From NCBI GenBank assembly GCA_003013855.2, contig ML058553.1:1488001-1552000 (forward strand): 64,000 nucleotides of DNA, in the 5' to 3' direction. A program made the translations under genes and the position numbers. Positions 1-12,234 of this stretch are shown here, one piece after another. The notes below the pieces were generated by a model. It was not told the origin of the DNA and searched no databases. It saw only the letters and a program-made list of their open reading frames with translations. This stretch comes from Liriodendron chinense. Its lineage: Eukaryota > Streptophyta > Magnoliopsida > Magnoliales > Magnoliaceae. The stretch's first letter is position 1. Each line of letters begins with the position of its first letter.

Positions 1-225
1 ATAACGTACCACCCATCCATCCGCATGTCTTGCTAATGCATGTGCATTGTGCTGTAATGCCCGTTAAAACGGATCCGTTTAAAACAAAAGCTCAATGGGA
101 ACCACGTCTTTTTTTTTTTTTTTTTTTTTTAAAATCAAAATGGGCCATCCGCTGTGGGACCTGTTAGATGGACGGTCTGGATTGCCACCACCAGCACTCA
201 AATTTGAAAAATTATTGATCTACGG

Positions 226-340
226 TTGTCTGTTGCAGATGGTGAGGATAATCTTGCTCGTGATGAAGGAGTGGACAAGAAGAGTCAAGTCTCTGTGACT
301 TGAAAGTGCGGCAAACAACAGGTAGGAGAGATCCCATGTG
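226..340 (+). other. Candidate terminal exon of a gene lying upstream of the window
   Basis: TCTGTTGCAG is a good acceptor followed by a frame reading DGEDNLARDEGVDKKSQVSV then T and stop (299-301), after a borrowed G. CAACAG/GTAGGA near 320 could be a donor. There is no family match, so this is only a splice-signal and composition hint. Confidence 0.2.
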
Positions 341-343
341 GGG

Positions 344-531
344 GTGCGTTTGGATGTTCAATTGAATGGAATTGCAATACATTCCCATCTAATAAACTGA
401 ATAACTATGTGAATGGGGGAAAGCATGATTCCGTTATGAAAATGCAATTGTGAGAATCTCATTTCCCTTGGATATGTAATAAAGTTATTGCAATCCATTT
501 CAAACCCAACTGAGCATCCAAACACAACCAG
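344..531. mobile_element. Small MITE with GTTTGGATG-type terminal inverted repeats
   Basis: Starts GGTGCGTTTGGATGTTCA and ends TGAGCATCCAAACACAACC, near-perfect inverted repeats. The arms also carry GGAATTGCAAT/ATTGCAATCC. A relative lies at about 19380-19581. Target duplication not resolved. Confidence 0.65.
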
Positions 532-958
532 ATTGTGATGTATTGTTTTGTTGTGCGTGTTATATGATCGAATCGAATACTTAAAAAGAGTGGATACTCT
601 GTGTTTGTAGCTACTACAACTTTCACTCTCCTTTCTTGCTCTTCTGGTCTTTTCTATGGGTGCAAATAGGTCCAGTCCCTGCTATAGGGACCCGACCCGA
701 AAATATTGGCTCTATGGTCAGGTCTAAAGCTTGACCTGGATTACTAGATGGGTCGGGTTGCCCACTTGAAAAGACCATAGCTCAAAGTCTCCTTACCAGT
801 GTAGGTGGATGATGCAGTTGTATCTCGAGTGGATGGTACCCACCACCCGCCCTTGAACTTTTGAGGTGGGGATACATAAAATTCATCTGATTGTATGCAT
901 CTCCTCTTAATAAAGAGCTCACTCAGATTAGTAGTAGAGATGTATCAGGTAGGGCTCA

Positions 959-1275
959 GGGCTCTGTGGGGTCCATCCTGATGTATGGGTTTTATCCACC
1001 CCGCCCAACCATTTTGCCATATCATTTTAAATTATGAACCTGAAAATGAGGCGGTGAGGGATTTGAATGGCCACCATTAAAGACTTCCACAGCTCCAGCT
1101 GATATTTGTGATTTCCCTTCATCGGTCTTATGTGATCTAATCAATAGGTTGAATGGCGATTAAACATCTCGGTGGCCCCTTAGGCTGTCAATTCCTGTTG
1201 TGTGGTCTGCATGGTGGCAGTGGTGATGGACGGTGTGGATAAAACCCATACATCCTGGTGGGCCCCACAGAGCCC
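959..1275. repeat. Short foldback element of the Mutator-like family
   Basis: The ends are GGGCTCTGTGGGG and its exact inverse CCCCACAGAGCCC. Inner arms GATGTATGGGTTTTATCCAC and its inverse pair well. The centre keeps CAGCTGATATTTGTGATTTC. Confidence 0.75.
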
Positions 1276-1515
1276 CTGCGTGGATGGTTTATGATTACAG
1301 CATACCCCCTGAAGGCTTATATTAACTGAGATATACCCCCTGAAGGCTTATATTAACTGAGATAAGGAATCCTAAAACTTGAGAGATTTAATTGATCCTA
1401 GGTATCTAGATAGATTTAATTGATTCTATTGGCATTCAAGGAAGATGGACCTCTAAATATAGTTGTCTACCTCTAAATAGGCTGGCTGACTATGTATGGT
1501 TGAAATCCAATTAAT

Positions 1516-1517
<2 letters not shown>

Positions 1518-1554
<37 letters not shown>
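1518..1554. repeat. (CT)n microsatellite
   Basis: Perfect dinucleotide run. Confidence 0.95.
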
Positions 1555-1557
<3 letters not shown>

Positions 1558-1934
1558 GAAAAAATAAAATCTGGTAGTGGTTAGTCTAGAGATGAAATCA
1601 ACAAAAGGAACGACTTTTAACAAAATTGTTACCGTCCACAATAGCAACAACCTCCTCTTGTGCAACAATAGAACTTCAAGCTTGATAACGGAGAAAAATA
1701 TTACATAGAAAAATGTCAGGAACGTATATATGCAGTGGTAGGTTGATATTTGAGAATTATTTAGGGCCCGTTTGGTTGGCATTTAGAAACTCGTTTCCAG
1801 CAGAATCCGATTTTAACTGTTTGGTGGCAAGTTCCAACCAAACAAGATTTTATACGGAAACTTAATTTGGCTGGAACCGGGATTAGTGCAGAAGGGAAAA
1901 GAGGTGGAAGTGAGCATCATCCGCTTCCATGTAT

Positions 1935-2155
1935 GCATTGTGCATCTATGATGTATGTGTTTTATATCCACGCGGTCCATCCATTTTGAAAGCTCAATTA
2001 AGGGCATTAAACAAAAAATGAGGCAGATCTAAATCTCAAGTGGACCACACCATAGGAAAATAGTGTTTATTGAACGTCCACCATAAAAAACTACCATAAA
2101 AAACTTTCTACAGCCCACTATAATGTTTATTTGTCATCCAACCTGGCCATTTGTC
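1935..2155. repeat. Half copy of the foldback family
   Basis: Contains TGATGTATGTGTTTTATATC, CTCAAGTGGACCACACCATA and ACTATAATGTTTATTTGTCA in consensus order; the second arm is absent. Confidence 0.6.
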
Positions 2156-2394
2156 TTGCGGGGCTACTATAGGCAACGGGCTAGGTTCTTAGGCGGATCC
2201 GAAGCCCAATTGGGCCATGCCACAAGCAACGGTTAAAACAAAATCTGAATTACGCAATTTTCAACCAAACAAACTTCGTTTCCAGTCTGGTTTCTGGAAT
2301 TTTGGATCCCAGCAGTGGAATCTGAATTTTCTCTAGAATTTGAATTCTGTTTGGTCCTTAGCTCTGTTAACCATGGGCCTTGAGAGGTATGCTA

Positions 2395-2533
2395 TATTTA
2401 TGTATTTACAACTACCTAAAGTAGTTAAATGTAGTTAGAAAACTACCTAAAGCACTACTTACATTACTTGCACCATATACATGGTAGTTAGAAAATTACC
2501 TAAAGCATACTTAACACTAACACCAGATACATG
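2395..2533. repeat. Tandem repeat array, left part
   Basis: Units of roughly 45-70 bp built on ATGTAGTTAGAAAACTACCT and AAAGCAC...TTACACCA. The array resumes at 4082 beyond an inserted element. Confidence 0.65.
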
Positions 2534-4081
2534 TGGTTTCTACAGGTCACTGATGGACATCGGGGATTGCAATCACGAGGCCTTCTAGGTTGGTTGGTTT
2601 GTTTGTTTGTTTTTTTTTTGTTTTTTTTTGTTTTTTGTTTTTTGTTTTTTGCAGTGTGTGTGTGCAGTTGTGACTTCTTGTATTATATATTTGATTTTGT
2701 GTTGTCACTAATTAGTTATTTAAATTTTTACAGTGCTACCCTGTAAAATCTATAAATTATAGAATTCAAGGATTTTCTTGTTTAAACGACTCCTGATATG
2801 TGATTTTGAATTTTAGATAAGGGACTACGGTGAAAAGAGAATGAAGTTGTTAGGCACCTTGTCTGCCTGCACAAAATTGTGGTTTCTATTTTACAAGACT
2901 TGGCAAAATATAAGGAATTTGGTTGGTTCTTGCGTTCGAGCAATGTAATGGAATGGATATATGATGTGATAGTGTAATACCTAATTCAGGAGTAGGAGGG
3001 GGGGATTGCAAAGACTATCTTATAGGACCCATTTACTTGAAAAGATAGATAAAGGAAAAAAGTCTCTAGTTGATCCAAGATTTTGATGCGACTAGATCCA
3101 AACAATCAACAGGTCATAGATACACTCGAACTGACTAGAGTAGCAGGGTGGCTAAGAGATGATATGTTGGCGTAGACACACAGAATGCGAAGATGATGAG
3201 AACGAGGGGTGTAATGTCCTGATTCCAGTCAATCCTAGCTTTTGATGGGCATGATCCCAAATACGGATGGAGTATACACTCGAGTAGACTAGAAAGTAAG
3301 GAAGTTGAGAGGGGAAGTGATGATGCATAATGCTGATGTGAATATGAATGAAGCTAGTCTGAGATGGGTGAATGGGTGAATGAATTGTCTCAAGGATTGA
3401 TTAAAGTGAACTAGATCAAATTTTTAGTGGCTCAGGTGGTTGGGATTTAGACTTGGCTAAGTAGACCTAAGGTTGGAAGATCTTCCTTTCCTTTCTTTTC
3501 ACTCTCCTTCTCACCTGGTGAGTAGATGGGTTAGAACCGGACGAGTGATGAGAAATGAGAGATGATTTTGGAAATGAGGAGAGGAGTATTTATAGGCGTG
3601 AAAGATGGATTTTTTGAAAGTTTGAGGGCTAAAGTTGGAAGGGCTATAATTAGCTAAAGAAATGGGTGTGCCACGTGGAACTTTGTGATTGGTTGGATGG
3701 GTGGTAGAGGGCATAATTTCAGGGAGAACCATAGATAGAAAGGTCATTTTAGTTCAAATGGGACTCTTGAGGTGGGGTTTGGTTTCTCTCTCATTTACCT
3801 CCCCGCCTTTACCTACCCCGCCACAAATTTTTGTGAAATTCAATGTGGCGCATGATGCTTTGCCCACCACGTGGATGAGGCCTAGATTTCATCAGGGCGG
3901 AGGTTGAGTATTCCCTTGGGCTGGTCCCTTTCATTTCATTAGGGTCCTAAGGCTAAATGGGCCTAGGCTTAGGCTTGGACTGGGCTTCGAACTGGACTTA
4001 GATTTGGGCTTCTGTTCGAACTGAATTTTGGAGTTTTGCAACGTACAGATCAGTTATTTCGCCCTGGGTGGGGTGTCTACA
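2534..4081 (-). mobile_element. Probable solo LTR in minus orientation, interrupting a tandem array
   Basis: Read on the minus strand it starts TGTAGACACCCCACCC, the same start as the solo LTR at 27469, and has a TATAAATAC box near 3590. The flanks are ACATG (2529-2533) and ATATG (4082-4086), four of five identical. The same short tandem repeat lies on both sides. Length (1548 bp) is close to the 1506 bp of the other copy. The 3' end is less certain; an inner end near 2965 is possible. Confidence 0.5.
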
Positions 4082-4310
4082 ATATGTAGTTAGGAAACTA
4101 TCTAATGCACAATTACATCATTTACACCATTAGTTAGGAAGCTACCTGAAGCATAAGCATCACTTCACCACATGTAGTATTAGGAAACTATCTAAAGCTC
4201 ACATCATTTGCATAAGCATCACTTCACCACATACATGTAGTATTAGGAAACTATCTAAAGCACACATCATTTACACCACTACGCCACTTATACATGCAGT
4301 TAGGAGCTGT
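4082..4310. repeat. Tandem repeat array, right part
   Basis: Four to five degenerate units with GTAGTTAGGAAACTATCTAA and CACATCATTTACACCA words, the same unit as at 2395-2533. Confidence 0.65.
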
Positions 4311-4608
4311 TGCCTCAAACGATTTGATAAATTTTCCTCTATTACTCCTCAAACACGCCGCGTGACAAACTTAAGTTCAGCAAGAATAGAGCAAAAAGTA
4401 TCGCGAGAAAGTGGCTTTGTAAAGATGTTAACAACCCGGTGGCGAAAATAAAAATAAAAATTGAGTTATATGCTGGTGGAGTGTTATGGTGAATGTGGGT
4501 GAATGTGGTTGGCAGGTGATTGCGTGCATCCACAGGGAATAGTCTCGCCTCAAAGGGGCTGAAACACCGTGTCGTCATAAAAACAAGGAGTGTTATGGTT
4601 CTTAGATG

Positions 4609-5285
4609 AAATGATTATCTCATTAGAGGGAATCCAGGGATGTCGGGCGGCGGGGGAGTGTGTAGGGGGAGTAATGGCGATTTCATGTTTGCCTTTTCCA
4701 CAGGTGATGGTAGAGGCTCGAATGTTTGTGTAGAAACTAGAGCAGTGATGGATGGGCTGTCATCCTGTTTTGAGTGAGGTTTTCAAAGAATTGTTATTGA
4801 GAGCGACTTGAAGACGGTTATCGACAAGCTTAGCAGCTCTAGGTCGCTCAGTTAGAGTCAGTGGAATTGGTGGATCCAAATAGAGGCTCTCAGGAAGACC
4901 CAACAAATCAGGTTCAGGTTTGTTGCTAGGGAAACCAACGGTGTGGCAGATGCCTTAGCCAAGTTGGAAGTGATTCCCAAATTCCAAATATTTTTGAGAA
5001 GGTGAATGACCTCCCACTCTCGGTGCGGGGCATTATTTCCCGATAGATTGGGGTTGGGAGTGATCATAACGACCAGTAGGATGTCGTAGCATAGTTCATA
5101 CGATAGATTGCCAGGGGCCATTTTTTGTCGTAGCATAGTTCATATGATAGATTGCCGGGGGCCATTTTTTGTGCTATACCGGTAATCCGAATGTATCTCC
5201 GTTGTTGTTTCATCTGCCAATAAAATTGATTGATTTCAAAAAAAAAAAAGTGAAACAAGAGAAAAAAAAAAAAATGATTACCTCA
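4609..5285 (+). mobile_element. 5'-truncated LINE with RNase H remnant, poly(A) tail and 14-bp target duplication
   Basis: The insert is 4623-5271. Flanks AAATGATTATCTCA (4609-4622) and AAATGATTACCTCA (5272-5285) form a target duplication with one mismatch. The plus strand encodes a degenerate plant LINE RNase H domain: GNPGMSGGGG, VETRAVMDGL, RIVIESDLKTVIDKL and VARETNGVADALAKL. In-frame stops TGA (about 4779) and TAG (about 4853) and a later frameshift disable it. The E, D and D acidic positions are visible; the first catalytic D was lost to the truncation. A 45-bp unit is repeated twice at 5082-5171. The 3' end is AATAAAATTGATTGATTTC followed by A-rich tracts. Confidence 0.85.
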
Positions 5286-6083
5286 CTCTGTATCTTGTCC
5301 TAGCCTGGAAGACCAGATTGATTGATATATGGAGAGCACTGATGTTGTCACAGAATAAAACGTTTAGAAGATAAAAATACTCCAAATGTCTCATAGATTA
5401 CGTGTGGCCCACTGCTATGTGCCTGTGTCATCCAACCGTCCGTAAGGTGCGAGTCTACTGTAATGGGTCTGTGTTATCTGCACTCTCCACTCCAGAACCT
5501 GGGCGAAAAACCCGCCTAATAAAAGCTCAGGTGTGCCATTCGATTGCATGGCAACAACAAGGAGCAATGTAAAAGTGTGGACGCCCCTAAATTCAGGGAA
5601 TTCCATAACTCTCAGGTGGGCCATATGACGTGTGTTTAGAAGTTGTAGGTGTGATTTGGCATCGTTTTATGTTGTTTTACGTGGGTGAAATGAATTGTAG
5701 AAGAAGATTAACGGTTTGGATTGCATCCAAACATCACGTTTGGCGCCAAGAAGATCAGAAATATGGAAATGGTAAGCAATGGGTTGGGTTTGGGCTGGAC
5801 AGGCTAGGCCTTCATTGGCCCAACTCCAAACCTGAGCTTGGGAAAGTTAGTTGGAGGTAGGCCTCTCCTGACCTCGCACAATCCCACCCAGCCAATGTGC
5901 TACAATGGGCTGGGTTTGGGGGTACGCCTAGATAGGCCCCACTGCCCAACATTAAGGCCCAAGTCCTGAGATCTGCACCACATGGCTTAGCATATCAGGC
6001 CCAAGGCTGAGCCTGAAAAGGCCTGGGCCTGATACGGTCCCCACCATGGCCTGGAAATTAATCAGGCCATTCATGCCAAGGAC
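5272..6083. other. No gene seen; GGGCC-rich repeat debris
   Basis: From about 5700 to 6060 the sequence repeats GGGCTGGG, AGGCCCAA and CCTGGGCCTGA words like those in nearby hAT-type elements, but no ends were found. Confidence 0.4.
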
Positions 6084-6636
6084 TAGACCTAGCAAAATTC
6101 CACATGACCCGTTTACCCGCACGAAACCTGCACGAAAAAATCAGTGTTCGGGTCTAGCCTTATCGTGTCGGTTCACTAACGGGTTGACCTGTTACGAGCC
6201 GTTAACATAACGGGTCAGGTTATTGTTTCACCCGTGAACTCATTTAACCCGTTAACATAATGGTCTAGATCACCAAACTATGGCCCACCTATGAACCTTG
6301 GCACTCCATTATATGCAATATTGCAATGTACAGGTGATTCCTCCTCGTCTCACGAGTGAATCCTATTGTTTCCGGTGATAGAATGGGCCTACTAGGTGGA
6401 CCACGGGTCAAACTGTTAGTTATCCTCATCAACGGTGTGGCCATCTGGTGAGTAGACTGGCCTAACGGGTTAAACGGGTCAGGTTACGAGTAACCCGTTA
6501 AATTAACGTATGGGTTTGGGTTTCTAGAATTCGACCAGTTAGTTAACGGGCCGGGTTTGGGTGAGCAAATTTTTGACACGACACGACATGACACGAACAC
6601 GGTTCAACACGACCCCTTGCCAGGCTTACCAAGGAC
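6076..6636. mobile_element. hAT-type non-autonomous element with perfect 8-bp duplication
   Basis: The element is 6084-6628 (545 bp). CCAAGGAC flanks it at 6076-6083 and 6629-6636. Termini TAGACCTAGCAA and (inverted) TAAGCCTGGCAA match as imperfect inverted repeats. The interior is built from AACGGGTC/GACCCGTT words. No coding region is seen. Confidence 0.85.
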
Positions 6637-8370
6637 CCAAGATAGGCCGATGGGCCAAGCTAATTGATCGCATCCAGCTGGGTGGGTCGGGCGGCCCATT
6701 GCCACCCTTTATATGGGGACCATGATCATCCCAACTGGGTGGGCCTGCTGGCCCATTAACCTCATGAAAGGACAGATAGTCACCTGTAATGACACTATTT
6801 GGTATGTTGATGTGTAGTTTTTGACTGTTGAGTTAGTAGCCATCGTAGGTGAATTATCAGACGGTTAGGATCAAGTGGCTTCCTTTACAAAGATGAGGGC
6901 AGTAAAAAACAACTTCGTCTGATCAATTTAACTAGTGTACTTTTGTGGTGATTTTTTGGACGGCCATGATCATACGATGCACCTGGTTTTTTCCTTTCTC
7001 AATCAGTGGATTTCGTGGGCCAGTTTTTAACGGTTGTGGGGCTGCACAGGCGTTTTTTTTTGAAAGTTATGACATCCAGTGCGTGGTTATGCATAAATAC
7101 AGTTGGTGCAGCATATGGTTTCTGACCGTCTAATCGGATGACGTTGGACAGTTAAGATCATCCAATAAATATGCTCCACTTGTGGCCTATGAATTGTGAC
7201 CAACAATGACTTGGGCTCCTTTATGACTTTTTAACGCACCTTTTTGGACAGATTAGTAGATTTTTTCAGCTGTGGCTCACAGAGGAGGTGGCTGCTGATC
7301 TGATGGACGGTTCATCCCATCCTGTAAGCCTGAAAATCGAAATCACATCTAGTAGGCCCTTTAATGTTAGATCATCATCCATAGTCTAGAGACCACATCT
7401 GGTGGGCCCTTAATGCTAGATCTTAGAGTGGAAACACTGTCTACTATGTGAGATTTGAACAGTAAACATAGATGGCAATCACATTTTTCAGTTACTTAAA
7501 TATGATGGACTTCATTTAAAACTTCTTCCTATTGTCTTTTAAATGTCCAAAGTTTTCCATCCTATGAAACTAATTGTTGGAGCAAAAATGTTCATAAGTT
7601 TATAATTTTATATGTTAGATCTATGGAGCCCATTCATTGGAGTTGTACTACTCATCTAAGCATCACTTTTGCAGGTCAAACTCTTCGTTGAGCTCGCGCT
7701 AGAGGTTGAAGCAAGGTAGTGCCCCCGTTGCTTAGGGATGCAGGGTGTAGCTCTCGATCTAAATGGTGATTTGATAATTTCATATGAAATTTTATGTAAT
7801 AAACCTTAGTTTGTTTGGGGTAATATATATTATGTAGAGAGATTGAGAGTTGTTATTGTATTGGATTATAATAGATTATCATGAATTCGTGGAATTACTG
7901 GAAGTGAACCATGTAAATCTTTGTATTGTGATTTACGTTTTTCTTCCTTGGTTTGATTTTGATAATGCTGTGTGGGTTGAGAAGGGATCTTTCTTCTAAC
8001 ATTATATACCTCATAGATTTGTATTTCTTTACCTCAGGATACAAAATGACATTGGATAATTAGCTTGCTCATGTTTCAAGATAAAATTAAATAATACAAA
8101 ATAAAATAAATGAACAATCTTTCCAACAATCCAAGGACATTGCCACAGCAAGAGATTTCACCTTGGTTGCTCTTCGTGGACCAGAGATGGCAATCCAAGT
8201 TGCTATTTCATCCAAACGCAACAACAACTAAAAAAAAAAAAAAAAAGTACAAAACATCCACAGCACGTGGATTTCACCATCCATAGTACCAACCAGCTAC
8301 CAAGCGGGCGGCTGAGGTATATGATTAAAATGATATCATTTTAAATGACCAGAATGCCCTTTCACCCTAT
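6637..8370. other. No gene seen apart from the weak exon candidate at 7677
   Basis: AT-rich unique-looking DNA with scattered GGGCCCAC words from old foldback copies. Confidence 0.4.
7677..7800 (+). other. Candidate orphan 3' exon
   Basis: CACTTTTGCAG precedes a short frame VKLFVELALEVEAR and a TAG stop, then AT-rich sequence with ATGTAATAAACC as a possible polyadenylation signal. No upstream exon could be tied to it. Confidence 0.2.
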
Positions 8371-9167
8371 CTTGGAGCTAGAGGTGGGCAATGATCCGGG
8401 CCGAGCCGAGTTAGCCCTAGTTTGGTTTGGTTTGTTTTTGGACCACCGCAGTTTGTGGATCGGTTTGGTTTGGGTTTTGGGCTGACCTATGCAGTCCGAG
8501 TTTGGTTTGCTCCAGAAAAATCTGGTTTGAGTCGGGATCGGCTTGGTTGAAAATTTCGAACCAGGCCGAGCCGAGTTCAAACAGACAATGGCTCTTTTTT
8601 TTCCTTATTCACTTAAATAGAAAAGAATTTAAAAAGTAAAAAAAAATAGTACAAACATATCTTACTATATGATGTTTAACATCCTCCAAAAGAGTGCACC
8701 TTCAAAATAGATATGTAAGAGTATTTTCCAAACAAAAGTACACAAGCATAATTTTACAAGTGCAAGGAAACAGTGTGCATTCATGTATAAGTATTATGTA
8801 TTATCCATGTCATCATGTATATGTATTATGTATTATCCATGTCATCCGTCTCTTTTACATATCATTTTAGGACATGATCCCAAAATGGAATCATATCCAA
8901 AGCTCAAATGGATCACACCACAGGAAACAGTGTGCTTATAATCTACCAGCCGAATCAAACTGAGCTGAATCAAATCGAGCTTCGAGCTGAGCCGAGCCGA
9001 GCCAGAACTGCCCTAGTTTAAGTTTGGTTTGTTTTTTCAAACGAGCTTAACTCGGAGGCTTGGTTTGGTTTGAACTTCCATTCGGACCAATCCAAGCCGA
9101 GCTTTTTCGAACCAATTCGAGCCGAGCTTTCGAGCTGGCTTGGTTTGTGCCCACCTCTACTTGGAGC
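8371..9167. mobile_element. hAT-type non-autonomous element with perfect 8-bp duplication
   Basis: The element is 8379-9159 (781 bp). CTTGGAGC flanks it at 8371-8378 and 9160-9167. Both ends read TAGAGGTGGGCA, a perfect 12-bp terminal inverted repeat that also fits the hAT YARNG rule. Near the ends the interior is dominated by GAGCCGAGC and TTTGGTTTG words and encodes no transposase. Confidence 0.92.
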
Positions 9168-10771
9168 CGCCAAACCGTCCTTGTCAGCAGCTACCAAATT
9201 TCCGAGTATTCTACTCAAAGACGCAATACAATTAAGGGCATGCACGTCTTTGTCTCACATGCATGATGACGTTGCATCATGCGCATGTTCTCCATTTCAC
9301 ATCAACCAGGTGATGAAGACGAGAAATAGAATTTAGTAGCATCATGTCAGCATGACCCATGTTGAATTTCATGCCCTTACCTAATGACCATAATACCCTC
9401 CATTGCTTTGAACCTGTCGTCACCCACATAACTTATCTAGACCGTCCATTAGGTCCAATCATGCCTGATGGTAAGATCTAAACTGTCCAGTCAGTCACCT
9501 GCAAAAAATGGATCGGACGGTACATATGTACTTTCTGGATTGGAGGAATCTACTGTAGCTTTCCCATGACTGAAAATAACCATCATGGGCCACACATACA
9601 TATAGGATTCGTACCAGTGGTCAAAGTTTCTCGACCGTTCATTCATGGTATCTATGATCCATGATGAGCGGCTCCGATCTTGCCATACTTTTATAATGCG
9701 ATTGCACTTTCTTTAGTGCACTCGAGTGAGTGTACTCAGCCGTATAATATTAAGCACTTTTCATGATCTCAAAGATTCTTAAAGTTTATAAGTCGGTGCA
9801 CCCACCGTATGATTCTTTGAATGGCACCAACTTGAATGATGAACACCGTCGTTGTCTGATCCAGACCGTTGAATCATTGGGTCATCTCTTTAAAAGGCCC
9901 AATCCATACCAATCAGAAGTTCCAACTATTTCATCCACCACCTGTCTATGGATGGTTGATAAAAGTAGAGAGCAATGACCCCCAAAAAAATTCCACAAAT
10001 AGAATTATCAAAGACACCCAAATTCTTTAAACAATGGTCCATCCACGAGTGGTCTATTAATTGGTCGGTCTGGATTCATTTCCGCATTTGATGGTCTTAT
10101 GACTACACTGGATTTAGCCTTTTTAATAGTCAATGAGCTCCATTAACTTTATTATAGTCTCCATTAGCATGCTTAGTGGCCCACATAAAACTATATTAAG
10201 ATGAGAAAAAAAACCAATTTGCCACGTAATCATCTAATTAAAAAAAATCAAATCAAATTCAAAGTATGATGCAAGCTAATACATCAAGATAATGTAATTT
10301 TGTTTACTTAAAATGGGAATGAGCTGATTCATACCTAAGCATGTGGACACAAAACCACTTGTGACACAAAATAGGTGGAAACGGGATGTGTCGCGCATTG
10401 GGAGCATTTTCTTTAAAAATGAAACTCCCCTAAGCAGGAAATTTCTTCTATTTGGAATGAGGATAGGAGAGAATATTTTCAGTTGTCTGCTTGCTTGCTT
10501 TACATATCACACTCCAATCCTTTGTTGTTATATAGTGAAATGATTTGATATTTTTCTTTTACGAGAATTGCTCGCATCCGACCAATTATACTTCTTACCG
10601 GTTGGTGTGCGGGGCCTACTATAGTGTTTGTATGACATATCGTTCATCCAGCACCCACTATAGTGTTTGTATGACATTTCGTTCGTCCCGCAAGGTTGTC
10701 CCATCATAAAAATGGAATGCCCCAAAATTGCATCGATCCAACTATAAGGTGAGTCACATGTACAATCATGA
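9168..10771. other. No gene or clear element seen
   Basis: Contains a two-copy repeat of ACTATAGTGTTTGTATGACAT near 10617-10680, a foldback-family fragment; otherwise unremarkable. Confidence 0.4.
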
Positions 10772-11283
10772 ACAACCACTAGAGCTACACACGAGCCGAG
10801 CTTTGTTCAAGTTAGGCTCGTTCAATGACCACCCTGGCTCGTGCTTAGCTCGGCTCTGCCTTTGAGCGGGCTCGATCGAGCTTTCGAACCTGAAAAAAAA
10901 TAAAATTTTAAACAGGCCCAGCCCAAAGCCCAACCTAAAATTATTTAAAATCAAGCCCAAAGGCAACCCAAAGCTCATTTACACCCCTACTTACTTTTAT
11001 AGAGAATTTCGCCTCTCATTTCTTTGCTCGCTTCCAATGTGGGACTAAAAAACATACTTTTCCAACTGAGTCAGTCGAGTCAAGCTTCGATCGAGCCGAA
11101 CTTCGAGCCGAGCCAAATCGAGCTTTGGTTAGCTTGAGCTCCGCTTGGAAATCATTTGGAGCTTGAAAAAATGGCTTGGCTTGTTCGAACCCAGCCTTCA
11201 AATCGAGCCGAATCGAGTTGGTTCAAGCTAAGTTGAGCGAGCTAACCGAGCTAGCTTGGCTCTCATACAGATCTAACAACCAC
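10772..11283. mobile_element. hAT-type non-autonomous element with perfect 8-bp duplication
   Basis: The element is 10780-11275 (496 bp). ACAACCAC flanks it at 10772-10779 and 11276-11283. Ends are TAGAGCTACACACGAGCC and (inverted) TAGATCTGTATGAGAGCC. The interior is made of CGAGCCGAG words. A TACACCCCTA word near 10981 hints at a nested relative. No transposase is seen. Confidence 0.88.
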
Positions 11284-11422
11284 CTAAAAGCTCCACTTTA
11301 ACGTGGGGCATTTCAATTTCATGGTTGGCTCGACTTGATTTTTAGGCATCCCATTTTTACGGTGGGAAGATTAACTTTGTTGTGCAAGTGAGATGCTTTA
11401 CATATATCATGGTGGGAACCAC

Positions 11423-11932
11423 GTCAACTAGGGAAGTGGATTGCGTACTGAGTAAACTTTGTGGGGTCCATCGTGATTTATGTATTTCATCCACTTCGTT
11501 CATCTATTTTTTACAGATAATTTTATGGCTTGAGACAAAAATGAAGCATATGAGAATCTTAAGTGGACCACACCACAGGAAACAATGTGAATTGAACTGT
11601 ACTGTTGAAAAATTCTTGGTGGCCGTAGAAGTTTTGGATCAAGCTGATATTTTTTATTTTTTCCTTTCATCAATGTCTTGTGTGATCTTGATAATTGGTT
11701 GGATTACAAATAAACATCACTACAGGCCTTAGAAAGACTTCAACGGTGGAAATCATTATACCCACTGTTTTTTCTTGTATGGTCCACTTGAGTTTTTGAT
11801 ATGCTTCAATTTTTGTTTCAACCCCTTAAATGAACTGAAAAAGTGAATGGGCAGTGTAGATAAACTACATACATTTACAATAGGCCCAACTGAGTTTACT
11901 CAGTATGGATGCAATTCTATTTCTACAACTAG
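11423..11932. mobile_element. Mutator-like foldback element with 9-bp duplication
   Basis: The element is 11432-11923 (492 bp). Flanks GTCAACTAG (11423-11431) and TACAACTAG (11924-11932) agree at seven of nine. Outer ends GGAAGTGGATTGC and (inverted) GAAATAGAATTGC, then TACTGAGTAAAC on both arms. The arms fold back over most of the element: CCACACCACAGGAAACA on the left against (inverted) ATGGTCCACTTGAG words on the right. Confidence 0.8.
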
Positions 11933-12234
11933 CATGTATGGGGGCATTTCTCTCTCTCTTTTTTTTGGGGGGGAGAAAGGAGAAAAAGAAGAACTATATA
12001 GCGTTTGAAAGTTGATCACATATGACAATTATCTCTGTCTTTTATTTTTCTAGTATAAAAAAATACTTCAATAAATCAATATAATATCAAGTTAGCTAAC
12101 AACTTTATTTTTGAGGTAGTACACATAATAATGCAACTGAAATGGTTAATCATTACTCTTTGTAGCTAGTTGGATAAATCAAGGTGTCAACTCACAATAT
12201 TCCCATTGGAATCCCACTAAGTTTGATGGGCAAA

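Noticed and set aside
1453..1782. Minus-strand 109-aa open frame
   Set aside because: It reads through the CT microsatellite as an RERERE run and has no domain or splice context.
1763..2361. Possible larger transposon with GGGCCCGTTTGGTTGG start and TGTTTGGTCCTTAG end
   Set aside because: The two ends do not form an inverted repeat and no target duplication was found.
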